A stretch of 64,000 nucleotides of DNA from NCBI GenBank assembly GCA_018830285.1, contig JAHJSB010000024.1, positions 46,461-110,460 of the forward strand, in the 5' to 3' direction. Positions 8,825 to 17,917 of the stretch are shown here, one piece after another. A model generated the notes under the pieces. That model saw only the letters and a program-made list of their open reading frames with translations, made no database searches and was not told the DNA's origin. This DNA is from Alphaproteobacteria bacterium (GTDB lineage Bacteria; Pseudomonadota; Alphaproteobacteria; Caulobacterales; Hyphomonadaceae). Position 1 is the first letter of the stretch. The number at the start of each line of letters is the position of its first letter. Position numbers and translations under genes: made by a program.

Positions 8825-9565
8825 ATGCGAATCATCATCCTGCTTGCGAGCCTCGCATTGGCGGCTTGCGGCGGACCTGCCACCCCCTTGCCACCCCCAG
8901 ACTCCCCCGGCTCCCACATCACCAGCACGGACTTCGTACTGCTGCCCTGTGGACCGGTGACGGTCCCGAATCCGTGCGTTTTGGTGATGGCGGGCGGAAA
9001 GCGTGTCCTTTTTGGCACACCCGCCGGTGTGGCAGTGGACATGCCCCCGGAACACCTGCGGAATCTCGATGCGGTGATGCTGTTTTCGCTACGTGGTGAC
9101 GACATTGAAGGGCTCGACGACATACGCAATGCCAGCTGGCGGGCCGGCCATGAAACACCCCTGCGAGTCTCCGGCCCGGTCGGGACGAGCGAGGTCCTGT
9201 CCGCCATCAACAAGGCCTATGAAGTGTCGGATTCCTTCACCTTTGTCGAACAGGCTCCGGCAGGCGGATTTAATGCAGCCGTCCTGAGGCCGCTGCCGGG
9301 TGAAAATGACACCAAGACTCGGGTCTACGACACGGGCGACCTCGTCGTCACGCATCTGGTGAATGATACCGGGCGAGTCGGTTACTGGATTGATTATAAT
9401 GGGATTCGTCTCGTGCTCGAACCGTGCGGCATGACCCAGGCAACGCAGTTTTCGGGAGAATCACGCCTGACCGTGGCCTGCCAGAACAGCGCGCTGACCT
9501 GGCCCGTTGATGAGGTCGTCTTTGTCGACCGGGGCGTGGCTGAAAGTGGTCATGAAGCGCCATAA
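8825..9565 (+). CDS. Lipoprotein with degenerate metallo-beta-lactamase (RNase Z-like) fold
   Basis: 246 residues from ATG 8825, where a lipoprotein signal begins (MRIIILLASLALAAC, lipobox LAAC). The mature part follows the layout of periplasmic RNase Z-like MBL proteins: LRNLDAVMLFSLRGDDIEGL, PLRVSGPVGTSEVLSAINKAY and a late VTHLVNDTGRVGYWIDYNG. The metal site is lost: the usual HxHxDH is SLRGDD, the later VDH is VND, and the GDT Asp position is a Cys. It is therefore probably a non-catalytic, membrane-anchored pseudoenzyme. The upstream track start at 8789 is rejected because it would bury the signal peptide. Fold assignment is by motif alignment from memory. Confidence 0.75.
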   Translation: MRIIILLASLALAACGGPATPLPPPDSPGSHITSTDFVLLPCGPVTVPNPCVLVMAGGKRVLFGTPAGVAVDMPPEHLRNLDAVMLFSLRGDDIEGLDDIRNASWRAGHETPLRVSGPVGTSEVLSAINKAYEVSDSFTFVEQAPAGGFNAAVLRPLPGENDTKTRVYDTGDLVVTHLVNDTGRVGYWIDYNGIRLVLEPCGMTQATQFSGESRLTVACQNSALTWPVDEVVFVDRGVAESGHEAP

Positions 9566-9862
9566 AGCGACGGAGCCCCGCATCGCTGCAGAGCCCCGTT
9601 CTCCCCCGAGATTGCCCCCGCTCCGGCCAATAAAATGGCCGCGGACCAGTGCAACTCGATGACCTCCGGGTATCGCCGCCCTTAACCTTTGTCTAGTCTT
9701 TGAAGACGTGTCATGAGTGTGACTCAAAACGTCTGTGATCTTGATGCAACGGTGGGCCGCAACGGGATTGTCGGAGATGGCAAATCAGGCCATTTCCACG
9801 CAATTCGTTAACCAATTGGCCATATCTGTTAAGGTTGATGGATTGAACTGGGTGCTGAACGT
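9566..9862. other. Intergenic region upstream of the tipF-like gene
   Basis: 297 bases without a convincing gene. It holds one perfect hairpin (CGGCCA, loop ATAAAA, TGGCCG at 9624-9641) without a T tract, and an AT-richer stretch from about 9680 that includes two TTAA tetramers 17 nt apart just before tipF. The promoter of the tipF-like gene is probably here, but I cannot place -10/-35 boxes with confidence. Confidence 0.4.
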
Positions 9863-11092
9863 ATGACTTTTGTCTTGTTCCTGCTGTACATCGCAATAGG
9901 TAGCGGCGTCGGCTATGGCGTTAATGCCTATGGAGGTCTCAGCCTGCCGCTGTCGATCGCCAGCGGGGCGATCGTATCGGTGATTCTCGCCCAGATTCAT
10001 GTTCTCTCCGCCAGCAGTCGCTCGCGTCAGCAGCTTGACGAGCGAATGGACCAGGTCGAGCGCCGGAATCGCGATACGGCAGAACGCGTCGACGTCATCG
10101 ACGCGCGAACCGAAGCCGTTGAAGCGACCGTGAAACATGAACTGACCGAGCGCCGCGACGCGCTGGTCTCCGAGATGAAGCAACTCGAAGGCCTGATCGA
10201 CCGGTTGTCGCGCAGCTTCGAATCGAAACTGTCAGAGCCGTCCATCGTATCGGCAGTCGCACCGCAGGAAGATGCCGTGCTGCGTGACGTGAAGGATGCG
10301 CTGAAGGACGGCCGGGTGGACCTCCACCTCCAGCCCATCGTTTCACTGCCCCAGCGCCGCGTGTCATTCTACGAAGGTTTTACGCGCCTGCGCCGCCCGG
10401 ATGGTTCACTGATCCTGCCGGCTGAATTCCTCGATGCGGGCCGCCGCGCCAACCTGATGGGCATCATCGACAATTTCACATTGTTCCGCTGCGTCCAGAT
10501 CGTGCGGCGTCTGGCCGAACGTGACCGCCGCGTCGGCGTGTTCTGCAACATTGCGGCATCGTCCCTGGAAGACGCGGCCTTCTTCCCGATGTTCCTGAAA
10601 TTCATGACCGAGAATCGCGACCTGTCTGGTGCAGTGATTTTCGAAATCCGCGCAGACCAGTTTGAGACGCGCTCGCGCACGATGCGGGATAATATGGATC
10701 GGCTCACGGCGCTTGGCTTCCGCTTCTCGATCGACCACGCAACAGACCTGTCGCTCGACCTGCCACGCCTTCAGGCTGCCGGCGTCCGCTTCGTGAAAAT
10801 GAACGGCACGACCCTGATCGACCAGTTGCGCGATCCGCACGGTGCGCGGCCCGTCTCGTCAATCAATCGCCGGGTTGGTGGCGAAGAAGTCAGTGCCGTA
10901 TTTTCTCGCTATGGCGTCACGGTGATCGCGGAAAAAATCGAGGACGAAGCCAGTGTCGTCGAGATTCTCGAATATGACATCCCTTACGGCCAGGGCCACA
11001 TCTTCGGTGCTCCGCGTCCGATCAAGGCCTCCCTCATGGAAGAGACCGCCCCGCCACAGGCACTTGTCGAGCGCCTGTCCAGCTTCGGCTGA
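9863..11092 (+). CDS. tipF: TipF-like membrane protein with degenerate EAL domain
   Basis: 409 residues: two N-terminal membrane segments (about 2-18 and 27-48), a long charged coiled coil (about 50-120), then an EAL domain (about 145-395). Catalytic motifs have drifted: EAL is EGF (YEGFTRLR), the DDFGTG loop is DHATD, and VKID is VKMN, while the Glu of FEI and EKIED remain. This is the layout of TipF, the c-di-GMP-binding protein that helps position the flagellum in Caulobacter, which binds but does not hydrolyse the nucleotide. Assignment rests on topology and motif decay. A motB gene is present at the other end of the window. Confidence 0.82.
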   Translation: MTFVLFLLYIAIGSGVGYGVNAYGGLSLPLSIASGAIVSVILAQIHVLSASSRSRQQLDERMDQVERRNRDTAERVDVIDARTEAVEATVKHELTERRDALVSEMKQLEGLIDRLSRSFESKLSEPSIVSAVAPQEDAVLRDVKDALKDGRVDLHLQPIVSLPQRRVSFYEGFTRLRRPDGSLILPAEFLDAGRRANLMGIIDNFTLFRCVQIVRRLAERDRRVGVFCNIAASSLEDAAFFPMFLKFMTENRDLSGAVIFEIRADQFETRSRTMRDNMDRLTALGFRFSIDHATDLSLDLPRLQAAGVRFVKMNGTTLIDQLRDPHGARPVSSINRRVGGEEVSAVFSRYGVTVIAEKIEDEASVVEILEYDIPYGQGHIFGAPRPIKASLMEETAPPQALVERLSSFG

Positions 11093-11161
11093 CCAATCGG
11101 CATCATTTCGCCCCAATCTCTGAGCTTAATGTGCCTGTCCGGTTGAGATGGGAGTAGATCT

Positions 11162-11671
11162 ATGCGTCTGATTGCCTTGCCTTTTTCCCTGTTCGCATTT
11201 GCTTGCGCGGCAACGGCGCAGACACCGCCCGACGTGCTGACCGTCCGGGCCATCCTGCCTGATCCGCAGGAGTTCGAGGTGCCGCCTGACCTTGAAAAGA
11301 TCGAAGATCATTCTGTCATCCTGCTGGACCTGACCATGTCGGTCGAAGCCTATCCGTCGTTCGAAAATGCCGACGGCACTTACTCAGGGCTGGACGGCGA
11401 CTGTGAATTCGGCCCGATGGAGGGGGTGGGTATGATGTCCGTGCCGACCGGGTCCAATCATCTGCTCATGAACATACGTCCGGGGGATCCCACGCAGTTC
11501 GCCGCCAATAGCGTGTCTTGCGAATACATGCCCAGTCTGCAGATCGGCGAGAATATCGGCCAGGTCATGACGGTGCGGGGCTGTTATCTCGCGAACGCGC
11601 ATTCCATCCCGACGGCCACGCTCTATGTGCTCAACCCGCTGCCGGCGAGCGCCTGCGGCCTGACCCAATAG
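11162..11671 (+). CDS. Secreted protein of unknown function
   Basis: 169 residues, preceded by GGGAG. A clear signal peptide (LIALPFSLFAFACAATAQ) ends near residue 20, probably cut after TAQ. The mature protein has four or more cysteines (GDCEFGP, SCEYMP, GCYL, SACGL), consistent with disulfides in the periplasm. No domain recognised. It lies between the tipF-like gene and the HAD gene, in the same direction, about 70 nt after tipF. Confidence 0.7.
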   Translation: MRLIALPFSLFAFACAATAQTPPDVLTVRAILPDPQEFEVPPDLEKIEDHSVILLDLTMSVEAYPSFENADGTYSGLDGDCEFGPMEGVGMMSVPTGSNHLLMNIRPGDPTQFAANSVSCEYMPSLQIGENIGQVMTVRGCYLANAHSIPTATLYVLNPLPASACGLTQ

Positions 11672-11719
11672 AGCCGGTCTGGATTGACCCTGCCTGCGGC
11701 GCAGCCTAGGTCGCGGCAC

Positions 11720-12571
11720 ATGACAAAGCTCCAGTTCCCCCAAGGCCTGTCCACGATTGCGCAGGACTATGATTCCATCCTCTGCGACGTATGGGGGGTG
11801 ATCCATAACGGCCGTGCGGCCTTCACCGAGGCCTGCGAGGCGCTGGTGAATTTCCGCGCTCAGGGCGGCCGCGTGTGCCTGATCACGAACGCACCAGTGC
11901 CGAAGGCGCAGGTCATTCGCTATTTTGAGCCGCTCGGTGTGCCATCAGACGCGTTTGACGATTGCGTCTCGTCCGGGGATGCGACGCGCGCTGAACTCAA
12001 GCTGCGCCGCGACAAGACGATCTGGCGGCTTGGATCTGACGACGGCTTCGAACACGACAAGTACCTGTACGATGGCCTCGACCTTAATTTCGTCGACACT
12101 GCCGACGCGGACCTGTTGCTGTGTATTGGCCTGCGTGACCAGGTGAATGACCTGCCGGCGGACTATACCGTAGAACTCAAGCAGGGCGTTGACCGCGACC
12201 TGCCGATGATTTGCGCCAATCCGGACAAGCAGGTGCGTGTTGGCGGCAAACTGTATTGGTGCGCCGGCGCGCTGGCCGAGATTTACGAAGAATTGGGTGG
12301 GACTGTTGTCTATCCCGGCAAGCCGCACGCCGCGATTTACCGCCTGGCGGTGGAGCGCCTGCGCGATCTTGGCGCTGAGCCGTCGCGCATACTGTGCATT
12401 GGCGACAGTCCGGCAACCGATGTGCGTGGCGCACGCCTGCAGGGCTATGACAGCCTCTATGTCGGGACAGGCCTGAAGGAACACGGCGCGGACTTCGAGC
12501 AGGAAGTAACCGACCTGCTGGCCGACTATGATGAACAGGCCACTTACGCCATGACGGGCCTAAGATGGTGA
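11720..12571 (+). CDS. HAD-superfamily subfamily IIA hydrolase (TIGR01459-like)
   Basis: 283 residues. HAD phosphatase of the NagD-like IIA group. Motif I is ILCDVWGVIHNG (nucleophile Asp in DxWG), motif II is LITNAP, and motifs III/IV are YPGKPH and CIGDSPATDVRGA. The alphaproteobacterial family TIGR01459 matches this length and the N-terminal lead-in. The natural substrate is unknown; a sugar or nucleotide phosphate is typical of the group. The start is set at ATG 11720 (MTKLQFPQG) since the 12 extra codons of the track ORF show no ribosome site. Confidence 0.88.
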   Translation: MTKLQFPQGLSTIAQDYDSILCDVWGVIHNGRAAFTEACEALVNFRAQGGRVCLITNAPVPKAQVIRYFEPLGVPSDAFDDCVSSGDATRAELKLRRDKTIWRLGSDDGFEHDKYLYDGLDLNFVDTADADLLLCIGLRDQVNDLPADYTVELKQGVDRDLPMICANPDKQVRVGGKLYWCAGALAEIYEELGGTVVYPGKPHAAIYRLAVERLRDLGAEPSRILCIGDSPATDVRGARLQGYDSLYVGTGLKEHGADFEQEVTDLLADYDEQATYAMTGLRW

Positions 12572-12628
12572 CGTGGGCATCGCCCGCGTGTAACGAACCT
12601 TTCAGATCAATATCGGAGACCCGAACGC

Positions 12629-13060
12629 ATGAGCGAGTTCAACGGCTACAAGTACGAAGACCTGGATATCGGAATGGCGCACGAAACCGTGCACACGATT
12701 TCGGAAGATGACATCCAGCGGTTCGCAGAAGTGTCGGGTGACTACAATCCCCTGCATATGAACGAAGAATTTGCCGCGAAAACCGTTTTCGGACGCCGCA
12801 TTGCGCATGGCGCGCTGACGGCCAGCTATATCTCCGGCATTCTGGGGAACAATCTGCCAGGTCCGGGTGCCATCTTCATCGGCCTTTCCATGCGCTTCAA
12901 ACGCCCGGTTCATATCGGTGACACGGTGACGGTTCGTGCGGAAGTGGCCGAGAAGCAGGACCGCGGCAACCGGGTGACCCTGAAAGTGGAATGCACTGTT
13001 GACGGCAAACGCGTCATCACGGGCGAAGCCGAAGTGGTTGCGCCGCGCCGGGAGGCCTGA
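12629..13060 (+). CDS. MaoC-like (R)-specific enoyl-CoA hydratase
   Basis: 143 residues, the length of single-domain PhaJ-type hydratases. The hydratase-2 catalytic Asp/His pair is in SGDYNPLHMNEEFA, followed by FGRRIAHGALTASYIS and a hotdog core (GAIFIGLSMRFKRPVHIGD). It would hydrate trans-2-enoyl-CoA to (R)-3-hydroxyacyl-CoA in the cytoplasm, linking beta-oxidation to polyester or lipid synthesis. Its stop overlaps the ribF start by one base (TGATG), so the two are translated from one message, though their functions are unrelated. Confidence 0.9.
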   Translation: MSEFNGYKYEDLDIGMAHETVHTISEDDIQRFAEVSGDYNPLHMNEEFAAKTVFGRRIAHGALTASYISGILGNNLPGPGAIFIGLSMRFKRPVHIGDTVTVRAEVAEKQDRGNRVTLKVECTVDGKRVITGEAEVVAPRREA

Positions 13061-13998
13061 TGGCCGTTTTTGCCGACTATCGCGGATTGCCTGAGAGTGC
13101 GCGGGGCGCGTCGATAGCGCTCGGCAATTTTGACGGGCTGCATGCCGGGCACCGGGCCGTTATCGATGCGGCCCGCAAGGCCGGGCATGGCAAGTTCTCC
13201 GTCGCGACATTCGAGCCGCCTCCGCGGGCCTACTTCCGGCCGAACGATCCGCCATTCCGCATTTTCCGTCCTGAGCGGCGCAATGCCAGCATCCTCGCCG
13301 AGGGCGCGGATGCTGTGTTCGAATTGCCCTTCAATGGCGAGATGGCGTCCATGACGGATGAAGAGTTTGTGCGGAAGGTCCTCGTCGAGGGGCTGGGCGT
13401 CTCACACGTCTCGGTCGGCTTCGACTTCCGTTTCGGGCGCGGTCGGATGGGTCATGCGGCACGCCTTTCCAGCCTGGGGCGGGCCCTCGGATTCGGCGTC
13501 TCAATTGTCGACGAAGTCCTGGAACTGGGAACGAAAGCCTCGTCAACCGCAACACGGCAAGCCCTGATGGCGGGCGAGCCGGAAACGGCTGCCGAAATTC
13601 TCGGCGACTGGTGGGTCGCTGAAGGCCTGGTCGAATCCGGTGAAAAGAACGGCCGCACGTTCGGTTTTCCGACAGCAAACATCCATCTCAACGACCTGAT
13701 CCACCCGCGCTACGGCGTCTATGCGGTTCGCGCGCGGCTTGAGGGTGAAGACGCGTGGCGCGACGGCGTCGCCAGTTTCGGGCGCACGCCCACGACCGGC
13801 TTGCGCGACCCGTTGCTGGAGACGTTCATTTTCGACTTCGACCAGGATATCTACGGCAAGTGGATGGAAGTGCAGCTGGTGTCGTACCTGCGGCCGGAAC
13901 AGAAGTTCGAGAGCGTCGACGCGCTGATCGCGCAAATGCACAAGGATGCTGCGGAATCGCGCGTCCGACTTCAAGCGGCTGCGTTCCCGCCCAATTAG
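13060..13998 (+). CDS. ribF: Bifunctional riboflavin kinase / FAD synthetase
   Basis: 312 residues. The N-terminal FAD synthetase (adenylyltransferase) domain carries GNFDGLHAGHR, VSVGFDFRFGRGRMG and a TRQALMAGEPETAAEILG joining region. The C-terminal flavokinase domain carries GRTFGFPTANI (Gly-x-PTAN) and ends with the usual YGKWMEVQLVSYLRPEQKF. It converts riboflavin to FMN and FAD. In many proteobacteria ribF is directly upstream of ileS and lspA; here only a secreted protein gene separates ribF from ileS. GGAGG precedes the start, which overlaps the maoC stop. Confidence 0.95.
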   Translation: MAVFADYRGLPESARGASIALGNFDGLHAGHRAVIDAARKAGHGKFSVATFEPPPRAYFRPNDPPFRIFRPERRNASILAEGADAVFELPFNGEMASMTDEEFVRKVLVEGLGVSHVSVGFDFRFGRGRMGHAARLSSLGRALGFGVSIVDEVLELGTKASSTATRQALMAGEPETAAEILGDWWVAEGLVESGEKNGRTFGFPTANIHLNDLIHPRYGVYAVRARLEGEDAWRDGVASFGRTPTTGLRDPLLETFIFDFDQDIYGKWMEVQLVSYLRPEQKFESVDALIAQMHKDAAESRVRLQAAAFPPN

Positions 13999-14067
13999 CG
14001 CCTGATTTTCCCCGAAAACTGATCCTTCCTGGCGGAACCCCGGACCGTCTCCCGTGTTGGAGTCAAT

Positions 14068-14598
14068 ATGCAGAAAGTCATTGTGTCCCTTTGCCTGTCC
14101 GTTGCCGTGCAACTTTGCGCGCTTGCCGAGGCGCCCGACACGCGCATTCGTGCGCCGGACATGCTGGTCGGGTCTGTCGGCGCGGGTGACTTGCACCTGC
14201 TGCTGGATGACATGGAGGCGCGTCTGACCATGACGGGGGTCAATGACCGGCAGGCGCCCTATGTCTTCGCGACGACCAAGCACGGCACACCCTTCGCCAT
14301 CTATACGGCGTGCGCCAATCCGGACGGGACCGATTGCCGAGGGCTGGAATTCCTTGCGGGTATTGATTCCAGACGGTCGGTCGAGGACGTCAGCCAGATC
14401 AGCCAGGCGTATGCCGCCGTATCAGTCTACAATTCTGATACGGAAACGGTGCACATATCGCGCTATGTCATTCTCGACCATGGCGTGACCTGGGCGAACC
14501 TGCTGGAGAATGCCGCCGTGTTCGAGGTGCTGTGCGAACATGTAACGGAAGACCTGTCGGAACAGGGGCCGCAAGCGGCCGAAGATCGCGCCAGATAG
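14068..14598 (+). CDS. Secreted YbjN-like protein
   Basis: 176 residues with GGAG before the start and an N-terminal signal peptide (KVIVSLCLSVAVQLCALAEA). The mature part looks like a secreted YbjN/TY-transib type domain: an early two-helix region (LLLDDMEARLTMTG), a compact strand block with two cysteines (AIYTACANPDGTDCRGLEF) and a C-terminal GVTWANLLENAAVFEVLCEHV helix. The assignment is from overall pattern and is not firm. YbjN domains resemble type III chaperone folds and have no known enzymatic activity. Confidence 0.6.
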   Translation: MQKVIVSLCLSVAVQLCALAEAPDTRIRAPDMLVGSVGAGDLHLLLDDMEARLTMTGVNDRQAPYVFATTKHGTPFAIYTACANPDGTDCRGLEFLAGIDSRRSVEDVSQISQAYAAVSVYNSDTETVHISRYVILDHGVTWANLLENAAVFEVLCEHVTEDLSEQGPQAAEDRAR

Positions 14599-14805
14599 TG
14601 ACAGCGCTGGCGCCGCCTGCTAGGCGAAAAGCATGGCACGGATACACTGCATTCGAATTAGACGCCCGGCGGCGCACTGACCCGATTTGACGGGGCGGGC
14701 GAAGCCGGGAATTCATGCTGCAGAAAACCATCCAGAAACCCGTGGCAAAGCCATGGGAAACCCGTATCAGACCCATAGATACCGCAAGAAGCCATACAGA
14801 GCCCC

Positions 14806-17800
14806 ATGACCGATTCCCTGACCGACCGCGATTACCGCGACACGCTGTTCCTGCCGACAACCGATTTTCCGATGCGAGGCGGCCTGCCGAAGCGGGAGCC
14901 GGAATGGATTGCCCGGTGGGACGAGATGAAGCTCTATGGCCAGCTGCGCGCGGACGCGAAAGCGCGCGGGGTGAAGCAATGGATTCTCCACGACGGCCCG
15001 CCTTATGCCAACGGGCATATCCACCTCGGCACAGCGATGAACAAGATCGTCAAGGACGTGATCGTGCGCTCGCACCAGATGACGGGTCATGACGCCCCCT
15101 ACCTGCCGGGCTGGGACTGTCACGGCCTGCCGATCGAATGGAAGGTGGAAGAGGAATTCCGGTCGAAGAACCGTGGCAAGGACGATGTGCCGGGCGACGA
15201 GTTCCGCGCCGCCTGCCGCGCCTATGCCGAAAAATGGGTCGAAATCCAGGGCCGGGAATTCCGCGCGCTGGGCATCGAGGGCGAATGGGACAATCCTTAC
15301 CTGACCATGAAGTTCGAGAGCGAGGCGACGATTGTCGCCGAGTTCCTGCGCATGGCCATGCAGGGCGCGCTGGTGCGCGGCGCCAAGCCGATCATGTGGA
15401 GCCCGGTGGAGCGCACCGCGCTCGCCGAAGCCGAAGTGGAATATTACGATCGGAAGGTGCCGGTGATCTGGGTGAAGTTTCCGGTCCTCATCGAAGCCGG
15501 AGACGGGCCAAAGCTGCAGCCAGTGATTGGCGCGAGCGTTGTCATCTGGACGACCACGCCCTGGACGATCCCGGCCAACCAGGCCGTGTCATTCAGCCCA
15601 GAGATTTCTTACGGCCTCTACACGGTGGATGCCGTGATGAGTGAGGAAGAACTGGGCTTCGCGCCATACGCAAGGTCGGGTGAAAAACTGGTCCTTTCCG
15701 ATGCGCTGGCTCAGTCCGTTATGGATGGTGCCAAGGTCAGCGCATTCACGCGGGTGGGTGATATCGATCCGACCGGCTGGACACTCAAGCACCCACTCTC
15801 GGAGATGGATCCCTTCTTCGACAAGCTAATCCCTATGTTGTCTGGCGAGCACGTCACCGCAGATGCAGGTACGGGCTTCGTGCACACGGCGCCGGCGCAT
15901 GGCGAGGATGACTTCAATGTCTGGGTCGAGTCCGGTCACACGACACAGGAAATCCGCCAGATCGTCGATGCCGATGGCTGTTACACGCCGGACGTGCCGC
16001 GCTTTGCGGGCATGGACATCGTTCGCACCAGCGGCAAGAAGCGCGGCGAGCCGGGCAAGGCGAACAATGAAGTGATCGCGGCGCTGGCCGAGAGCGGCAA
16101 CCTGCTGGCGCGCGGCATCACAACGATCCGCGATGCGCACTCCTGGCGCTCCAAGGCGCCGGTGATCCGTCGCGCGACGCCGCAATGGTTCATCTCGATG
16201 GACAAGCCGGGTCCGAACGGCAAGTCGCTGCGCGCGAATGCCCTGGCGGCCATCGACGCGACCGAATTCTTTCCCGCGACGGGACGCAACCGCCTGCGCA
16301 GCATGGTCGAGGGCCGACCGGACTGGCTGATCAGCCGCCAGCGCAACTGGGGCGTACCGATCACGATCTTTGTCGATAAATCTGGCCAGCCGCACACGGC
16401 GGCGCTGCCAGCCGATACGGCAAAGGCGCTAAACGAGACGATCAAGGCAGCGATCGCCAAGGGCGGGGTCGAAGCCTGGTTCGATACGCCGAAAGAGACC
16501 TTCCTGTCCGCGCACGGCATAGACGCCGCTGACTGGGACAAGGTGACGGACGTGCTCGACGTCTGGTTCGATAGCGGCACGACGCATGCCTTTGCCCTGC
16601 GCGAGCGCGGCATCATCGACGCTGAGACGGGGCAGGCCGATCTCTACATGGAAGGCTCTGACCAGCATCGCGGCTGGTTCCAGTCATCGCTTCTGGAATG
16701 CTGTGCGACGCGTGGCATGGCGCCTTACAAGCAAGTGCTGACGCACGGCTTCATCGTTGATTCCGAAGGCAAGAAGATGTCGAAATCGATCGGCAACACG
16801 ATCGAACCGGACCAGATCGCCAAGCAGTATGGCATCGAGATCCTGCGCATCTGGACGGCTTCAGGCGATTATACCGAAGACCTGCGCATCTCCGACGAGA
16901 TCATCAAGGGATCGGTGGAATCCTATCGCAAGCTGCGCAATACAGTGCGCTACATGCTGGGCGCGCTGGAAGGCTATACGGCAGAGGAAGCCATCGCCGC
17001 CGACAAGATGCCCGGCCTCGAGCGCTGGGTTCTGCACCGCCTGTCGGAACTCGATACACAGGTGCGCGCTGCCTATAATGTCTATGATTTCAAGAAGGTG
17101 ATGAGCCTGCTGATCAATTTCTGCGGCGTCGACCTGTCGGCTGTCTATTTCGATATTCGCAAGGACAGCCTCTATTGCGACCCCCGCTTTGAAACGGCGG
17201 AAGCGTGGGACAAGGCGACCGCGGCGTTCGGTAACCGGCGCCGTGCGGCCCGCACGGTGATGGCGGCGGTGCTGGAGCGGCTGCTGACATGGCTTGCGCC
17301 GGTGATGCCGTTCACGATGGAAGAGGCCTTCCTCGAAAGCCACATCAAGGACCGTGCCGCATCTGTGCACCTGCTACAGTTCCCGGATACGCCTTCGGGC
17401 TGGCAAGACGCCGAGCTTGCGGCGCGTTGGGAGAAAATCTTCACCGTGCGGCGCGTCGTGACTGGCGCACTGGAAGTCGAGCGCCGCGAGAAGCGGATTG
17501 GCGCCTCACTGGAATCCTCGCCCCGCGTGCTCATTGCCGACGAGGCACTGATCAAGGCGTTCAAGGGCGAGGATGCAGGCGATCTGTTCATCACGTCGGG
17601 CGCGGAACTGGTGCATTCGTCGGCTGGTGAAGGCGGCGGATTCACGCTGGACGATACGCCCGGTGTGATCGTATATCCTGTCAAGGCCGACGGCGTGAAG
17701 TGCCGGCGCAGCTGGAAGTATTTCGATCCGGCGACCGCGAACCCGTCCTTCCCCGACATCACGCCGCGCGATGCGCTGAGCGTGAAGGCCTGGGACGCCA

Positions 17801-17811
17801 CGCAAGGCTGA
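14806..17811 (+). CDS. ileS: Isoleucyl-tRNA synthetase
   Basis: 1001 residues, class Ia synthetase charging tRNA-Ile and editing Val. The first nucleotide-binding motif is PPYANGHIHLGTAMNK (alphaproteobacterial HLGT variant of HIGH) near residue 65; an editing domain is inserted in the Rossmann fold (VIWTTTPWTIPANQA, GTGFVHTAPAHGEDDF); DWLISRQRNWGVP and the KMSKS loop (KKMSKSIGNT) follow. The C-terminal region keeps KCRRSWKYFDP. It heads the block ileS-methyltransferase lipoprotein-lspA-DUF3035-M16-M16. No T-box-like leader is visible in the 207 bases upstream. Confidence 0.98.
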   Translation: MTDSLTDRDYRDTLFLPTTDFPMRGGLPKREPEWIARWDEMKLYGQLRADAKARGVKQWILHDGPPYANGHIHLGTAMNKIVKDVIVRSHQMTGHDAPYLPGWDCHGLPIEWKVEEEFRSKNRGKDDVPGDEFRAACRAYAEKWVEIQGREFRALGIEGEWDNPYLTMKFESEATIVAEFLRMAMQGALVRGAKPIMWSPVERTALAEAEVEYYDRKVPVIWVKFPVLIEAGDGPKLQPVIGASVVIWTTTPWTIPANQAVSFSPEISYGLYTVDAVMSEEELGFAPYARSGEKLVLSDALAQSVMDGAKVSAFTRVGDIDPTGWTLKHPLSEMDPFFDKLIPMLSGEHVTADAGTGFVHTAPAHGEDDFNVWVESGHTTQEIRQIVDADGCYTPDVPRFAGMDIVRTSGKKRGEPGKANNEVIAALAESGNLLARGITTIRDAHSWRSKAPVIRRATPQWFISMDKPGPNGKSLRANALAAIDATEFFPATGRNRLRSMVEGRPDWLISRQRNWGVPITIFVDKSGQPHTAALPADTAKALNETIKAAIAKGGVEAWFDTPKETFLSAHGIDAADWDKVTDVLDVWFDSGTTHAFALRERGIIDAETGQADLYMEGSDQHRGWFQSSLLECCATRGMAPYKQVLTHGFIVDSEGKKMSKSIGNTIEPDQIAKQYGIEILRIWTASGDYTEDLRISDEIIKGSVESYRKLRNTVRYMLGALEGYTAEEAIAADKMPGLERWVLHRLSELDTQVRAAYNVYDFKKVMSLLINFCGVDLSAVYFDIRKDSLYCDPRFETAEAWDKATAAFGNRRRAARTVMAAVLERLLTWLAPVMPFTMEEAFLESHIKDRAASVHLLQFPDTPSGWQDAELAARWEKIFTVRRVVTGALEVERREKRIGASLESSPRVLIADEALIKAFKGEDAGDLFITSGAELVHSSAGEGGGFTLDDTPGVIVYPVKADGVKCRRSWKYFDPATANPSFPDITPRDALSVKAWDATQG

Positions 17812-17917
17812 TCGTTCGCGGATTGTTGAGCGGGCGGCGCTCCGGCATTTGTTGCCGGGGCTTTGCTGCGCGTCTAGGTTTCCTCGCAATCATAACAATG
17901 ATCGGGAGGGACAGATT

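Noticed and set aside
9808-9832. CtrA-type TTAA-N7-TTAA box upstream of tipF
   Set aside because: Two TTAA tetramers are present but 17 nt apart instead of 7, so the consensus is not met.
14715-15092. 125-codon ORF ahead of ileS
   Set aside because: Overlaps the ileS N terminus in another frame; no ribosome site and no recognisable product.
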